This document shows positions 53,231 to 62,295 of a DNA stretch of 64,000 nt, in pieces. Origin of the DNA: Gammaproteobacteria bacterium. GTDB lineage: Bacteria; Pseudomonadota; Gammaproteobacteria; Granulosicoccales; Granulosicoccaceae. Location of the stretch: positions 19,438 to 83,437 of the forward strand of contig PDPU01000035.1 of assembly GCA_002746645.1 (NCBI GenBank), read 5' to 3'. The notes below the pieces were generated by a model. It ran no database searches, was not told the origin of the DNA, and saw nothing but the letters and a program-made list of their open reading frames with translations. Within the stretch, counting starts at the first letter, position 1; each line of letters begins with the position of its first letter. The position numbers and the translations under genes were made by a program.

Positions 53231-54715
53231 ATGAACGGGGAGAGACGAGCAAGTGCCCTGATGCTTCAGGGAGCCGGTTCCAACGTCGGCAAGTCGATGC
53301 TCGTGGCGGGATTGTGCCGGGGGGCACGGCGGCGGGGCCTGCGGGTCGCGCCGTTCAAGCCTCAGAACATGTCGAACAACGCGGCGGTAACCGCCGACGG
53401 TGGCGAGATCGGCCGCGCGCAGGCCCTGCAGGCGCTGGCCGCGGGGCTTGAACCCGTCGTTGACATGAATCCGGTGCTGCTCAAGCCCGAAACCGATGTG
53501 GGCGCGCAGGTTGTCGTGCAGGGAAAGCGTGTTGCGACAACGCGTGCCAGCGATTACCACCAGCTGAAGCCGACGTTGCTGGCATCGGTGCTCGAGAGTT
53601 TCGAGCGACTGCGGGCGGCGCACGATCTCGTCATCGTGGAGGGTGCCGGTAGCCCCGCCGAGGTCAATCTCCGCGAGGGAGACATTGCCAACATGGGCTT
53701 CGCGGAGGCTGCCGAGGTGCCGGTGGTGCTGATCGGAGATGTCGACCGCGGTGGCGTGATCGCGCAGCTCGTCGGCACCCAGGCGGTGCTCGACCACGCC
53801 GATGCCGCGCGAATCAAGGGTTTTCTGATCAACAAGTTCCGCGGGGATCCACGCCTTTTCGACGACGGCTACGCCTGCATCGAATCACGCACCGGCTGGC
53901 CGGGTTTCGGTGTGCTGCCCTGGTTTCGGCAGGCACACCGACTGCCTGCCGAGGATGCGCTGGATCTGCCGAGGCGTGCGCGCGGCGAAGGGGTCAAGGT
54001 GGCCTGTCTGGCCCTGTCACGCATCGCGAACTTCGATGATCTCGATCCACTGGCAGGAGAACCCGGCGTCGATCTGGTACTGATCTCACCGGGAGAAACG
54101 GTTCCGGGGGATGCGCAGCTGGTCATCGTGCCGGGTTCGAAATCGACACGGGGAGACCTCGACTTCCTGCGCGAGCAGGGATGGGATATCGACCTCGCGG
54201 CACACGTGCGCCGGGGTGGTCGGGTGCTCGGCATCTGCGGGGGCTACCAGATGCTCGGCAGGTCGATTGCCGACCCCGAAGGCATCGAAGGCCCTGCCGG
54301 CAGGTCCGACGGTCTTGCCTTTCTCGATATCGAGACAAGGCTGCTCGCCGACAAGACACTGACGCGCATGCGCGCGGTTCACGCAGCAACCGGTCTTGAA
54401 GTCAGCGGTTTTGAAATGCATATCGGCGTGACCGAAGGCCGTGATTGTGACAGACCCTTCGCGACGGAGGTGCGTTCCGTGGATGGTGAAGTGTCAGATG
54501 CCGATGGTGCCACCTCGCCCGATGGCCGCATTGCGGGTACCTACCTGCACGGGCTGTTCAGGGAAGATGCGTTCCGACGCGCCTGGCTCGAGTCCCTCGG
54601 GGCCGAGACGAGCGCCTACCTGCATGACGCGGCCGTTGAACAGACGCTCGATGAACTCGCCGATCACTGCGAGGCACATCTGGATGTGGATGGGCTGCTT
54701 GCGCTGGCGCGTTGA
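53231..54715 (+). CDS. cobQ: Cobyric acid synthase CobQ
   Basis: This 494-residue amidotransferase amidates four side chains of adenosyl-cobyrinic a,c-diamide in B12 synthesis. The ATP site is [21 protein letters not shown] (key part GSNVGKSM), followed by [13 protein letters not shown] and the class-I glutamine amidotransferase domain with nucleophile C336 in [10 protein letters not shown] and H440 in TYLHGLF. No other cobalamin gene lies in the window, and no cobalamin riboswitch was recognised in the 57-bp upstream gap. The gene converges with alanine dehydrogenase. Confidence 0.95.
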   Translation: MNGERRASALMLQGAGSNVGKSMLVAGLCRGARRRGLRVAPFKPQNMSNNAAVTADGGEIGRAQALQALAAGLEPVVDMNPVLLKPETDVGAQVVVQGKRVATTRASDYHQLKPTLLASVLESFERLRAAHDLVIVEGAGSPAEVNLREGDIANMGFAEAAEVPVVLIGDVDRGGVIAQLVGTQAVLDHADAARIKGFLINKFRGDPRLFDDGYACIESRTGWPGFGVLPWFRQAHRLPAEDALDLPRRARGEGVKVACLALSRIANFDDLDPLAGEPGVDLVLISPGETVPGDAQLVIVPGSKSTRGDLDFLREQGWDIDLAAHVRRGGRVLGICGGYQMLGRSIADPEGIEGPAGRSDGLAFLDIETRLLADKTLTRMRAVHAATGLEVSGFEMHIGVTEGRDCDRPFATEVRSVDGEVSDADGATSPDGRIAGTYLHGLFREDAFRRAWLESLGAETSAYLHDAAVEQTLDELADHCEAHLDVDGLLALAR

Positions 54716-54761
54716 GCCGGTGTTTCCTTGATGTTGAGTGCCGTGCCTGTACAGGCTGACT

Positions 54762-54788
54762 CGCGCGGCCTCTGGACGAGACCGCGCG
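54762..54788. terminator. Bidirectional hairpin between convergent cobQ and ald
   Basis: An 11-position stem CGCGCGGCCTC/GAGACCGCGCG (one mismatch) with a five-base loop lies in the 95-bp convergent gap. No T tract is present in either direction. Confidence 0.55.
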
Positions 54789-54810
54789 ATGCTTGCAAGG
54801 GCCTGTCTTG

Positions 54811-55926
54811 TCAGCCGATGACTTCCGCCGGGTTGACGTGATCCAGCCCCTGCGCTTCACCCACCGGTGCGTTGGTGATCACGCCTTCGTGCACGTTGAG
54901 TCCGGCAGCGAGATGGTGATCATCGGCACAGGCCTTGCGCCAGCCCTTGTCGGCCAGTGCGATCATGAAGGGCAAAGTGGCGTTGCCGAGAGCAAGGGTG
55001 GAGGTGCGGGCAACGGCACCTGGCATGTTGGCGACGCAGTAGTGGACGATGCCGTCGACTTCATAGATCGGCTCTGCGTGGGTGGTGGCTTTCGAGGTTT
55101 CGAAGCAGCCACCCTGATCGATCGCCACGTCGACGATGGCGGCTCCGGGCTTCATCCTGGACAGATCGGCTTTCGAGACGAGCTTGGGCGCGGCAGCCCC
55201 CGGAATCAGTACGGCACCAATGACGAGATCCGCGTTTTCGACTTCATCGCGGGTGTTGGCTGCCGAGGCATAACGCGTCTTGAAGGTATTGCCGAAAACA
55301 TCATCGAGATGGCGCATGCGCGGCAGCGAGCGGTCAAGAACGGTCACTCGTGCACCCATGCCGGCGGCAATGCGAGCCGCATGCGTGCCGACGACGCCAC
55401 CACCGATGACGACGACATCGGCCGGCAATACACCCGGTACACCACCCATGAGCACACCGCGACCACCGTTGGCCTTCTGCAGCGACCAGGCGCCGACCTG
55501 CGGCGCAAGCCGACCCGCGACTTCCGACATCGGCGCGAGCAGCGGCAGACCACCCGCAGCGTCGGTGACGGTTTCGTAGGCGATGCAGGTTGCGCCCGAG
55601 GCGATGAGATCCTGCGTCTGCTCGGGATCGGGAGCGAGGTGCAGGTAGGTAAAGAGGAGTTGACCCTTCCTGAGCATGGCACGCTCGACGGCCTGCGGCT
55701 CCTTGACCTTGACGATCATCTCGGCATCGGCGAATACCGCAGTGGCGTCGGGTGCGATGGTCGCGCCGGCGGTGGTGTAGTCATCGTCGGAAAAGCCCGT
55801 GCCGAGGCCGGCTCCCGACTGGATCAGTACCTTGTGACCGTGGTGTACGGCCTCGGCGACGGCCGCCGGCGTCATGCCGACGCGGAATTCCTGAGGTTTG
55901 ATTTCGGTGGGGCAGCCGATCAGCAT
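54811..55926 (-). CDS. ald: Alanine dehydrogenase
   Basis: This 371-residue enzyme interconverts L-alanine and pyruvate plus ammonia with NAD. Substrate-binding and catalytic residues are R15 ([11 protein letters not shown]), K75 (VKVKEPQ) and H96 (TYLHLAP). The NAD Rossmann motif is [22 protein letters not shown]. The length equals that of known Ald proteins. Although related to PntA, it lacks membrane helices. The divergent neighbour is an Lrp/AsnC regulator, the usual partner of ald, so alanine-responsive control is likely. Confidence 0.95.
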   Translation of the reverse strand: MLIGCPTEIKPQEFRVGMTPAAVAEAVHHGHKVLIQSGAGLGTGFSDDDYTTAGATIAPDATAVFADAEMIVKVKEPQAVERAMLRKGQLLFTYLHLAPDPEQTQDLIASGATCIAYETVTDAAGGLPLLAPMSEVAGRLAPQVGAWSLQKANGGRGVLMGGVPGVLPADVVVIGGGVVGTHAARIAAGMGARVTVLDRSLPRMRHLDDVFGNTFKTRYASAANTRDEVENADLVIGAVLIPGAAAPKLVSKADLSRMKPGAAIVDVAIDQGGCFETSKATTHAEPIYEVDGIVHYCVANMPGAVARTSTLALGNATLPFMIALADKGWRKACADDHHLAAGLNVHEGVITNAPVGEAQGLDHVNPAEVIG

Positions 55927-56115
55927 GGTGGTAGTCCTTTGTTGAGTGAGGCGAAAATGGCTTCGTACCCGTCCACGACGCTCAAGTGGTCTGGTATCGG
56001 GTGAAACATCATCAACAGCTTAGCAACTCGAACCGGCAGGATTGCGCGTATTTTTCTTGTTGTCGAGGCCAATGCGCAGTAATATTGCGCAAAAGATGTA
56101 TTGAGAGACGGATCA
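55927..56115. promoter_or_regulatory. Divergent promoter region of ald and the Lrp-type regulator
   Basis: This 189-bp gap is AT-richer than its surroundings in the middle (for example AATATTGCGCAA near 56081-56092, an imperfect palindrome). Lrp-family proteins bind such degenerate AT-centred palindromes in divergent regions next to their own gene. The exact operator is not established. Confidence 0.5.
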
Positions 56116-56583
56116 ATGCAGGATCAGCGTCTGGATGAAATGGATCGCCGTATTCTCGCCGAGTTGCAGCGTGAGGGGCGGCAGAGTCACGTCGAACTTT
56201 CGGAGCGAGTCAATCTCTCGCCGTCGGCCTGTCTCCGTCGCGTCAAGCGCCTCGAACAGGTCGGGATCATTGCAGGTTACGTGGCGCTGCTTGATCGTGC
56301 GCAGGCCGGGCGTTCCACCACGGTATTCGTCGAGATCACGCTCGATGGTCAGGCCGATGAAGTGCTCGACGCGTTCGAAGCCGCTGTCCTGCAGGTGCCC
56401 GACGTGCTCGAGTGCCACCTGATGGCGGGCTCCGCCGATTATCTGATCAAGGTGGTGGCGAAGGACTCGGAGCACTTTGCCGAGGTGCACCGCAAGCAGA
56501 TCGCCACACTCCCCGGTGTGGCGCGGATTCAGTCGTCGTTTTCGCTGAGGCGGGTGCTCGAAAGCACGGTATTGCCGGTCTGA
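56116..56583 (+). CDS. Lrp/AsnC-family transcriptional regulator
   Basis: This 155-residue protein has the N-terminal winged helix (LDEMDRRILAELQREGR, VELSERVNLSPSACLRRVKRLEQVGII with key part SPSACLRRVKRLE) and a C-terminal RAM effector domain (VECHLMAGSADYLIKV pattern: LECHLMAGSADY). It normally assembles as octamers that bend DNA and respond to amino acids. It is divergent from ald and probably regulates it in response to alanine or a related amino acid. The ATG at 56116 is preferred; a TTG at 56101 is also in frame. Confidence 0.93.
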   Translation: MQDQRLDEMDRRILAELQREGRQSHVELSERVNLSPSACLRRVKRLEQVGIIAGYVALLDRAQAGRSTTVFVEITLDGQADEVLDAFEAAVLQVPDVLECHLMAGSADYLIKVVAKDSEHFAEVHRKQIATLPGVARIQSSFSLRRVLESTVLPV

Positions 56584-56601
56584 GCCGAGCGGCGGAAGCG
56601 C

Positions 56602-57144
56602 TCATGGCACAGTTGCGCGCAGGGCGAGAATCTCGTCGAGTGCCGCCTGTACCACGGCACGATTGTCGTCACTGAAACAGCAGAAGATCACCGTTCGGGG
56701 GTGGTCATGTGCGTCGAGAAATGCGCTGACCGTACGCACCGCAATGGCGGCGGCCTTGTCGATCGGATAGCCGTAGACACCAGCCGAGATTGCCGGGAAC
56801 GCCACGCTGTCGAGCTTTTCGTCATCGGCGATGGCCAGGCTGTTCCGGTAGCAGTCGGCGAGCAGCGCCGGCTCGTCCTGCGTGCCACCGTGCCAGACGG
56901 GACCAACGGTGTGAATCACCCACCTGGCGGGTAGTTGATAGCCGCGGGTCAGAACCGCTTCGCCGGTGGGGCAGCCGCCGATCCCGCGGCATTCGTCGAG
57001 TAATTGCGGCCCCGCCACACGATGAATGGCACCATCGACACCACCACCACCGAGCAGCGAATTGTTTGCGGCGTTCACGATCGCGTCCACGTCGAGCGTG
57101 GTAATGTCGGCCTTGATGGCTCGCATGCGTTGTTCGGGTTGCAT
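56602..57144 (-). CDS. Macrodomain protein (O-acetyl-ADP-ribose deacetylase type)
   Basis: This 180-residue protein is a single macrodomain. Ligand-loop motifs are VDAIVNAANNSLLGGGGVDGAIH, CPTGEAVLTRGYQL and VAFPAISAGVYGYP. MacroD/YmdB-type enzymes remove acetyl groups from O-acetyl-ADP-ribose or ADP-ribose from proteins and nucleic acids. The start at 57144 is chosen because AGAGGA lies about eight bases before it; an upstream extension to 57228 is not protein-like. No sirtuin or ADP-ribosyltransferase is adjacent. Confidence 0.92.
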   Translation of the reverse strand: MQPEQRMRAIKADITTLDVDAIVNAANNSLLGGGGVDGAIHRVAGPQLLDECRGIGGCPTGEAVLTRGYQLPARWVIHTVGPVWHGGTQDEPALLADCYRNSLAIADDEKLDSVAFPAISAGVYGYPIDKAAAIAVRTVSAFLDAHDHPRTVIFCCFSDDNRAVVQAALDEILALRATVP

Positions 57145-57277
57145 TGACTGTTCCTCTCGCCTTGAGCTGCGGTACGCTCGGGTCACGCTGGCTCCGAGCT
57201 TAGCATCAGCATTTTCGCAGGTACCCATGTCTTGTACAGCCCCCGAGTGGCGAACGCTGCGTCGCCACTGATGACCG

Positions 57278-58126
57278 ATGCTGCTTGATCACATACCACT
57301 GATCTGCCCGCTCGACGGCATGCCCCTCGTCCGGCAGGGGCGAACACTCACCTGCAGCAACAACCACAGCTACGACATTGCCCGCCAGGGCTACGTGAAT
57401 CTCCTGCCGGTGCAGTTCAAGGCCTCGCGCGATCCCGGCGATTCGAAGGAAATGATTGCCGCGCGGCGTCGCGTACTGGATCATGGCCTTTTCGATCCAC
57501 TCATCGACAGGCTCTGCGAGCTGCTGATCGATCACGTGAACGTGAACCGGCATACGCTGCTCGTCGACGCCGGTTGTGGCGAGGGCAGCTATACGGCAAG
57601 GTTTTCGCGTGCCTTGCGCTCGCGGCACGAGAACGCTCGCGTGCTCGGCATCGACATCTCGAAACCCGCCGTACAGGCTGCTGCCGCGCGCTGCAGGGAG
57701 GTGGCCTGGGTGGTGGCATCGAATCATCGTCTGCCGCTCGAACCCGAAAGCATCGACATGATCACGAGCCTGTTCGGATTCGAGGCCTGGACGCACTGGA
57801 GTGAGCAGCAGCGTTCCGGGCAGTGCGTTCTCGTGGTGGATGCCGCTCGGCATCATCTCGCCGAACTGCGGGAACTGATCTATGCCGAGCGGCGCATGCA
57901 CGCTGCGCCGGAGCATGAGGAGGCCTTGACCGCAGGCTATCGCTGTACGCTCGAGATGCCGTTCCGGTTCGCCATGCTGGCATCCGAACCACAGCTGATC
58001 GGCGACCTGCTGTTGATGACGCCCCACGGGCATCGTGCAGGCAGACGGGGGCGCGAGGCCATTGAAGGGCTTTCGGCACTGTCACTGACGGGCGATGTAC
58101 GCTTGCGCCTGTATCGCCGCGAGTAG
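57278..58126 (+). CDS. rRNA (guanine-N1) methyltransferase, RlmA-like
   Basis: This 282-residue SAM-dependent enzyme resembles RlmA, which methylates G745 of 23S rRNA. The N-terminal zinc-finger-like part shows C10, C26 and H30 (ICPLDGMPL, LTCSNNHSYD), but the fourth expected cysteine is an aspartate at position 13. It continues with ARQGYVNLLPVQ, then the methyltransferase domain with LLVDAGCGEGSYT and LGIDISKPAVQAAA. The assignment rests on the RlmA-specific YVNLLPVQ sequence. The start at 57278 lies 133 bp from the divergent macrodomain gene. Confidence 0.88.
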   Translation: MLLDHIPLICPLDGMPLVRQGRTLTCSNNHSYDIARQGYVNLLPVQFKASRDPGDSKEMIAARRRVLDHGLFDPLIDRLCELLIDHVNVNRHTLLVDAGCGEGSYTARFSRALRSRHENARVLGIDISKPAVQAAAARCREVAWVVASNHRLPLEPESIDMITSLFGFEAWTHWSEQQRSGQCVLVVDAARHHLAELRELIYAERRMHAAPEHEEALTAGYRCTLEMPFRFAMLASEPQLIGDLLLMTPHGHRAGRRGREAIEGLSALSLTGDVRLRLYRRE

Positions 58127-58133
58127 CAACACC

Positions 58134-58775
58134 ATGCCGGATACCGTTCGGGAACGCATCATCCACACTGACGACTGTGTCCGCGAAGGCGCCGAGTGGC
58201 TGGTGCGTACCGAACCGACGTTCGGGAAGGTGATGCGCCATTGCGGTCCGCTGCCGTTGCGGCGCAAACCCGACGGCTTCACCGAACTCCTGAGTGCGAT
58301 CATGAGTCAGCAGCTCAGCGTCGCTTCTGCCGATGCGATCTGGAAGCGCCTTGCCGACGCAGGGATGGTCACACCGCAGCGTATCCGTGGCACCAGCGAA
58401 GCGGCGTTGCGCGCGCTCGGACTCAGCCGACAGAAGGCGCGCTACGCGAAGTCGCTCGCCGAAGCGGACATCGATTTCGATGCGCTGCGCAATGCGTCGA
58501 CTGACGATGTCGTAACGGAGCTCACGGCCGTGACGGGTATTGGTGTGTGGACCGCCGAAATCTACGCCATGTTCTCGCTCGGACGTGCCGATGTATTCGC
58601 ACCGGGCGATCTGGCGCTTCAGGAAGGGGCGCGTCTTCTCTTCGCACTGCCGGAACGGCCGCAGGAAAAGGCGCTACGGGAGATGGCGAAGGCCTGGTCC
58701 CCCTGGCGATCGGTAGCAGCAAGGGCGCTCTGGGCCTGGTATGCATGGGAGAAGTCACGGCAAGGGGTTCGATGA
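58134..58775 (+). CDS. DNA-3-methyladenine glycosylase II-like (HhH-GPD)
   Basis: This 213-residue protein is a helix-hairpin-helix base-excision glycosylase of the AlkA/Mag type without AlkA's N-terminal beta domain. The hairpin is LTAVTGIGVWTAEI (key part TGIGVWTAE), and the catalytic aspartate is D159 in VFAPGDLALQ. SAIMSQQLSVASADAIW is the typical N-terminal helix. It removes alkylated bases from DNA. It begins seven bases after the methyltransferase gene, so the two may be co-transcribed. Confidence 0.9.
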   Translation: MPDTVRERIIHTDDCVREGAEWLVRTEPTFGKVMRHCGPLPLRRKPDGFTELLSAIMSQQLSVASADAIWKRLADAGMVTPQRIRGTSEAALRALGLSRQKARYAKSLAEADIDFDALRNASTDDVVTELTAVTGIGVWTAEIYAMFSLGRADVFAPGDLALQEGARLLFALPERPQEKALREMAKAWSPWRSVAARALWAWYAWEKSRQGVR

Positions 58776-59000
58776 GAGTGCGGCCCCGGAATACCTGCAA
58801 GTCGATGGCATGCAAGCCTGGGTGCAGGGCAGACTCCGCTCGTTTCGCCGTCAACGAGTCGTGGGTCGGCTTCGGTCGGCCTACCGCAGAAGCACGCCCT
58901 GCTGTATGCTACGTCTCTGTCCTTGATCGTGCTTTTTCTTGCATGATGCGAGGGTCGGGAACGGGCGAAGCCCGGTGATTGGATCAGGGAGACAGAAGTC

Positions 59001-60053
59001 GTGACATGTCACCGTGTGTTGAGGGTGTGGGCGGTCGGGTTGACCGCGCTGTTGCTGTTCGGAAGCGGCTGCGCGGGGCGTGGGGTTCACGAGAACAGTG
59101 CGGTTGCGAACGAATCCGTCGATCCGCAGACGGTCGTGATAGCGAACCTGGTCGAGATCATGCGACAGGTCTTCGACCCCGTGGATGAGGTCACTCTGCA
59201 ACTCAGCCGTGACGACGATGGCAAACCACTGGTTGACGACGTCGTTGACGCCCTGATGGATCAGCATTTCCCGGTACGCATGGTCAGTGCCGACCAGGGA
59301 GCCTATCTCATTGCGATCGAAAAGGCGTCTTCCGGCGACGAGATGGAGTACGCGCTTGCCATCGGTGACGTCGAGGCACGACGTCGCTATCGAGTCACGA
59401 ACGAGGGCGTCGAACCTCGAGGGCCGTTGCAGCTCAGCGGCACGACAGCCGAGGTGACGCTCGATGACAGCATGCTCATTCCACCGGCAGATGGCGAAAG
59501 CTACACCTATGTCGAACGTACCGGACGATCGCTCAAGGCGCCGGACAACGCGCCGACGATCGCACTGGTGGCACCAACCATCAGCGGTATCGAGACGGAT
59601 CCGAAAAATGCCCCGCTGTTGTCCAATGTTGCCTCGCAAGGTGTCAATGCCCGCAACGAGGAAGTCATCAACCTCTATTTCGTTGACGAGAACAAGGTGA
59701 TGGACACGATGTTCGGCTCTCACGAGAGGGTGAGCAAGAACGTCATCATTTTCGCTGACGACAGCCTGGTGCTCGGTGATGAATACAAGGCTTTCCTGAA
59801 GACCTTCATCAGTGACTTCGACGAGAGCCGGGATCTGATCAATGTCATCGGCTGCAGCAACGGCCCTACCGCACTCGAAATGGGCAATCAGGGGCTGGCC
59901 CTCGGGCGTGCCAGACGCGTCAGCGACGAGCTGTCGCAACTCGGCATCCCCGACAGGAACATCTATGACGAGGGCTGCTGGGCACCGACCAGTGCGGGTG
60001 ATCGTTTCCCCGCTCGTGGTGTCGTCGTCGAACTCTGGCGAGATCAGGCGTGA
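59001..60053 (+). CDS. Lipoprotein with OmpA-like C-terminal domain, first of a pair
   Basis: This 350-residue protein starts with a signal peptide and a lipobox-like FGSGC (lipidated C24). The middle (residues about 45-200) was not recognised. The C-terminal 130 residues resemble an OmpA-type fold: IIFADDSLVLGDEYKAFL, then a helix with ALGRARRVSDELSQLGI and a strand ending in RGVVVELW. Two cysteines (IGC and EGC) sit at positions matched in the next gene's product. The start is GTG, with AGGGAGA upstream. The stop overlaps the next gene by four bases (GTGA). It is probably an outer-membrane or periplasmic lipoprotein. Confidence 0.72.
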   Translation: MTCHRVLRVWAVGLTALLLFGSGCAGRGVHENSAVANESVDPQTVVIANLVEIMRQVFDPVDEVTLQLSRDDDGKPLVDDVVDALMDQHFPVRMVSADQGAYLIAIEKASSGDEMEYALAIGDVEARRRYRVTNEGVEPRGPLQLSGTTAEVTLDDSMLIPPADGESYTYVERTGRSLKAPDNAPTIALVAPTISGIETDPKNAPLLSNVASQGVNARNEEVINLYFVDENKVMDTMFGSHERVSKNVIIFADDSLVLGDEYKAFLKTFISDFDESRDLINVIGCSNGPTALEMGNQGLALGRARRVSDELSQLGIPDRNIYDEGCWAPTSAGDRFPARGVVVELWRDQA

Positions 60054-61144
60054 AGGCGAGGAGCGTGGCGCTGGCGCTGGCGATGCTGGCCGGTGCGTTG
60101 ATGCAGGGCTGTGCTTCGGGCTCGAACCCGCGGCCGTCGGGTGCAGGTGCCATCGAGAAGCCGACGGGAGTGAGTTGGGAGACGTTCGTGCCCAACGTCA
60201 GTGGTGGCACCGAAGCGCTCGAGACGAGTTCGCCACTCGAGCTTCACCGGCTCTCGCTCGTGGCAACCAATCTCGTGAGTGCGGCCGCGCAGATACCGGC
60301 GCTTGATGCCGACGATACCGTATTGCAGGTGCAGCGCCCGACAAGTGCCTTCGGCAACGTCCTGTTCAAGACCTTCGAGGATGTCGGTTATGCCCTGCGC
60401 GTGGTCGCCACTGATCTCGGGCCACGCTACGTTTCCTACTCGCGTTACATGGGCGAGGGCGATCGCGGCAACGTACTCGAATTCCGCCTGGCCATCGGCG
60501 ACATCTCGCTCGAGCGTCAGTTTCGTATCGACGATGACGGATATATCTACCCGGCTTCTCTGCTGCGCATCGACGGCAGTGACCACTCGCCCGATGTCGC
60601 GGCGCTTGACGTCATTTTTTCCGAACAGGGCAGTGACGCCACGTTCGTGAGTGGTGTCTTGCTCGGTGACAGCGGCGAAATCGTCGGAGTGGACGAGAAA
60701 GTCTCGGCGGATTACAGTGCTGCCCGTGCTGACGAGCGCACCAGTGCATCGGCACTCGTCGAAGCGGCTCGTCGGCAGAGAATGCTTGAAAAGGAAGCGC
60801 CTGATTTCGAGCGGCTCGAGAAGTATCGTCGCACGGTATTGATCATGGAAGGCGACAATACCGAGTACCTTGGCGATGGCAACAAGCGGGCCGTGTCGCT
60901 GATGGCACGCGAGCATCGCGAGGGCGATGTATACGTGATCACGGGTTGCATCGATGTGGACGGCGAGAATGACATTTCCCAGGAACGAGCCCTACGCGTC
61001 GAGGAGGAACTCAGAAGTCATGGCATCGCGGCGGAAGCGACCTATGTCTCTCCCTGTGTTCGAGCCAGCTACCGTCATCCCCTGGACACGTCTCCCGAAC
61101 CGATCACGCTGACCCACTACCGACCGACCGGAGCAGCACGATGA
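60050..61144 (+). CDS. Lipoprotein with OmpA-like C-terminal domain, second of a pair
   Basis: This 364-residue lipoprotein has the lipobox LMQGC (C21). It is a diverged paralogue of the preceding protein, with a similar order of segments (ETSSPLELHRLSLVATNLV, EFRLAIGDISLERQFRIDDDGYIYP with matching LAIGD in the first protein). Its OmpA-like end is IMEGDNTEYLGDGNK, ERALRVEEELRSHGIAAEATYV, with two cysteines (TGC and SPC) matching those of the first protein. It starts with GTG overlapping the upstream stop by four bases and itself overlaps the next gene by four bases (ATGA). The three genes are tightly coupled. Confidence 0.72.
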   Translation: MKARSVALALAMLAGALMQGCASGSNPRPSGAGAIEKPTGVSWETFVPNVSGGTEALETSSPLELHRLSLVATNLVSAAAQIPALDADDTVLQVQRPTSAFGNVLFKTFEDVGYALRVVATDLGPRYVSYSRYMGEGDRGNVLEFRLAIGDISLERQFRIDDDGYIYPASLLRIDGSDHSPDVAALDVIFSEQGSDATFVSGVLLGDSGEIVGVDEKVSADYSAARADERTSASALVEAARRQRMLEKEAPDFERLEKYRRTVLIMEGDNTEYLGDGNKRAVSLMAREHREGDVYVITGCIDVDGENDISQERALRVEEELRSHGIAAEATYVSPCVRASYRHPLDTSPEPITLTHYRPTGAAR

Positions 61145-62163
61145 ATGGACGAATGATACGTCTGGGCAGCGCCGCCTTTGCGGTGCTGTGCGGTGTTCTT
61201 CCCGTGTTTGCACAGGCTGGCGTGCTGGACGATGTTCGCGCCCGCGGTACGCTGCGCTGTGGTGTGAACGCTGACCTGCCGGGCTTCAGCCAGACGAATT
61301 CACTCGGTGAGTACTCAGGCTTCGATATCGATGTCTGCCGGGCCGTTGCGACTACGGTGTTGGGAAAGGATGCAAAGGTCGAGTTCGTACCGGTGACCAC
61401 TACCGAACGGTTCGATCAGTTGAACGCTGACCGATTCGATCTTCTGTCTCGCAACACCACCTGGACGCTCGAGCGCGATGTTCTCCATGGTGATTTTGCG
61501 GGTGTGACCTTCTACGACGGTCAGGGCTTTCTGGTGAAGCGGAAGACAGGCATCAGAAGCGCACTCGAACTCGATAACAAGACGGTGTGCGTCTCACGCG
61601 GTACCACCACCGAAGAGAACGCGATCGACTTCTTCGCGGTCAGCGACATGCGCTACCGGCCGGTATATTTCGAGGATGGCGCCGATGCGGCGCAAGCCTA
61701 CAAGGACGGCAAGTGTGTTGCCCTGACATCGGACCGCTCCGCTCTGGCCGGCTATCGCGCGAGTTTCGACAATCCACAGGAACACATCGTTCTGGGCGAG
61801 ATCATTTCCAAGGAGCCACTCGGGCCCATGGTCGCTCCCGGTGATGAAGCCTGGACTGCACTCGTTCGCTGGACGGTCAATTGTCTGATCACGGCAGAAG
61901 AACTCGGCATCGACAGCAGCAACGTGGGAAAGCTGAGTCGGAGTGCCACTCCCGAAGTCCGTCGGGTGCTCGGTATCGAGGGTGAAACCGGCAAGTTGCT
62001 CGGCGTTGAACAGTACTGGTGCGCCAACGTGATTGCGGCAGTGGGCAACTACGGCGAGATCTATGACAAGCACGTCGGGCCGGACAGCGCTCTCGGTCTC
62101 GAGCGTGGCGTCAACACGCTCTGGACGAATGGCGGGCTTCTGTACTCGCCACCGATTCGCTGA
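61141..62163 (+). CDS. Amino-acid ABC transporter substrate-binding protein, AapJ-like
   Basis: This 340-residue periplasmic protein has a signal peptide (AAFAVLCGVLPVFAQA) and the family-3 solute-binding fold: VLDDVRARGTLRCGVN, GFDIDVCRAVAT, VPVTTTERFDQLNADRFDLLSRNTTWTLERD (key part NTTWTLERD) and GKCVALTSDRSALAGY. It looks like the general L-amino-acid binding protein AapJ. No permease or ATPase gene is nearby; instead it is coupled to two OmpA-like lipoproteins. It could deliver ligand to a distant transporter or act as a sensor. Confidence 0.9.
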   Translation: MNGRMIRLGSAAFAVLCGVLPVFAQAGVLDDVRARGTLRCGVNADLPGFSQTNSLGEYSGFDIDVCRAVATTVLGKDAKVEFVPVTTTERFDQLNADRFDLLSRNTTWTLERDVLHGDFAGVTFYDGQGFLVKRKTGIRSALELDNKTVCVSRGTTTEENAIDFFAVSDMRYRPVYFEDGADAAQAYKDGKCVALTSDRSALAGYRASFDNPQEHIVLGEIISKEPLGPMVAPGDEAWTALVRWTVNCLITAEELGIDSSNVGKLSRSATPEVRRVLGIEGETGKLLGVEQYWCANVIAAVGNYGEIYDKHVGPDSALGLERGVNTLWTNGGLLYSPPIR

Positions 62164-62260
62164 GCTTGATACGAAATCACTCGGACTGCGCTTGTCCGTG
62201 GATGAATCCGCTGTCTGGTCTCGGCAGTTTCTATTGCCATCATTTTGCCATCATGATGAA

Positions 62261-62295
62261 AAAAGCCCCGGCGTGCGCCAACAGCCGGGGCTTTT
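62261..62295 (+). terminator. Strong intrinsic terminator after the lipoprotein/binding-protein operon
   Basis: The stem AAAAGCCCCGGC/GCCGGGGCTTTT with an 11-base loop is a textbook terminator. Because A and T tracts flank both sides, it can work in both directions. It lies about 100 bp after the binding-protein stop codon. Confidence 0.9.
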
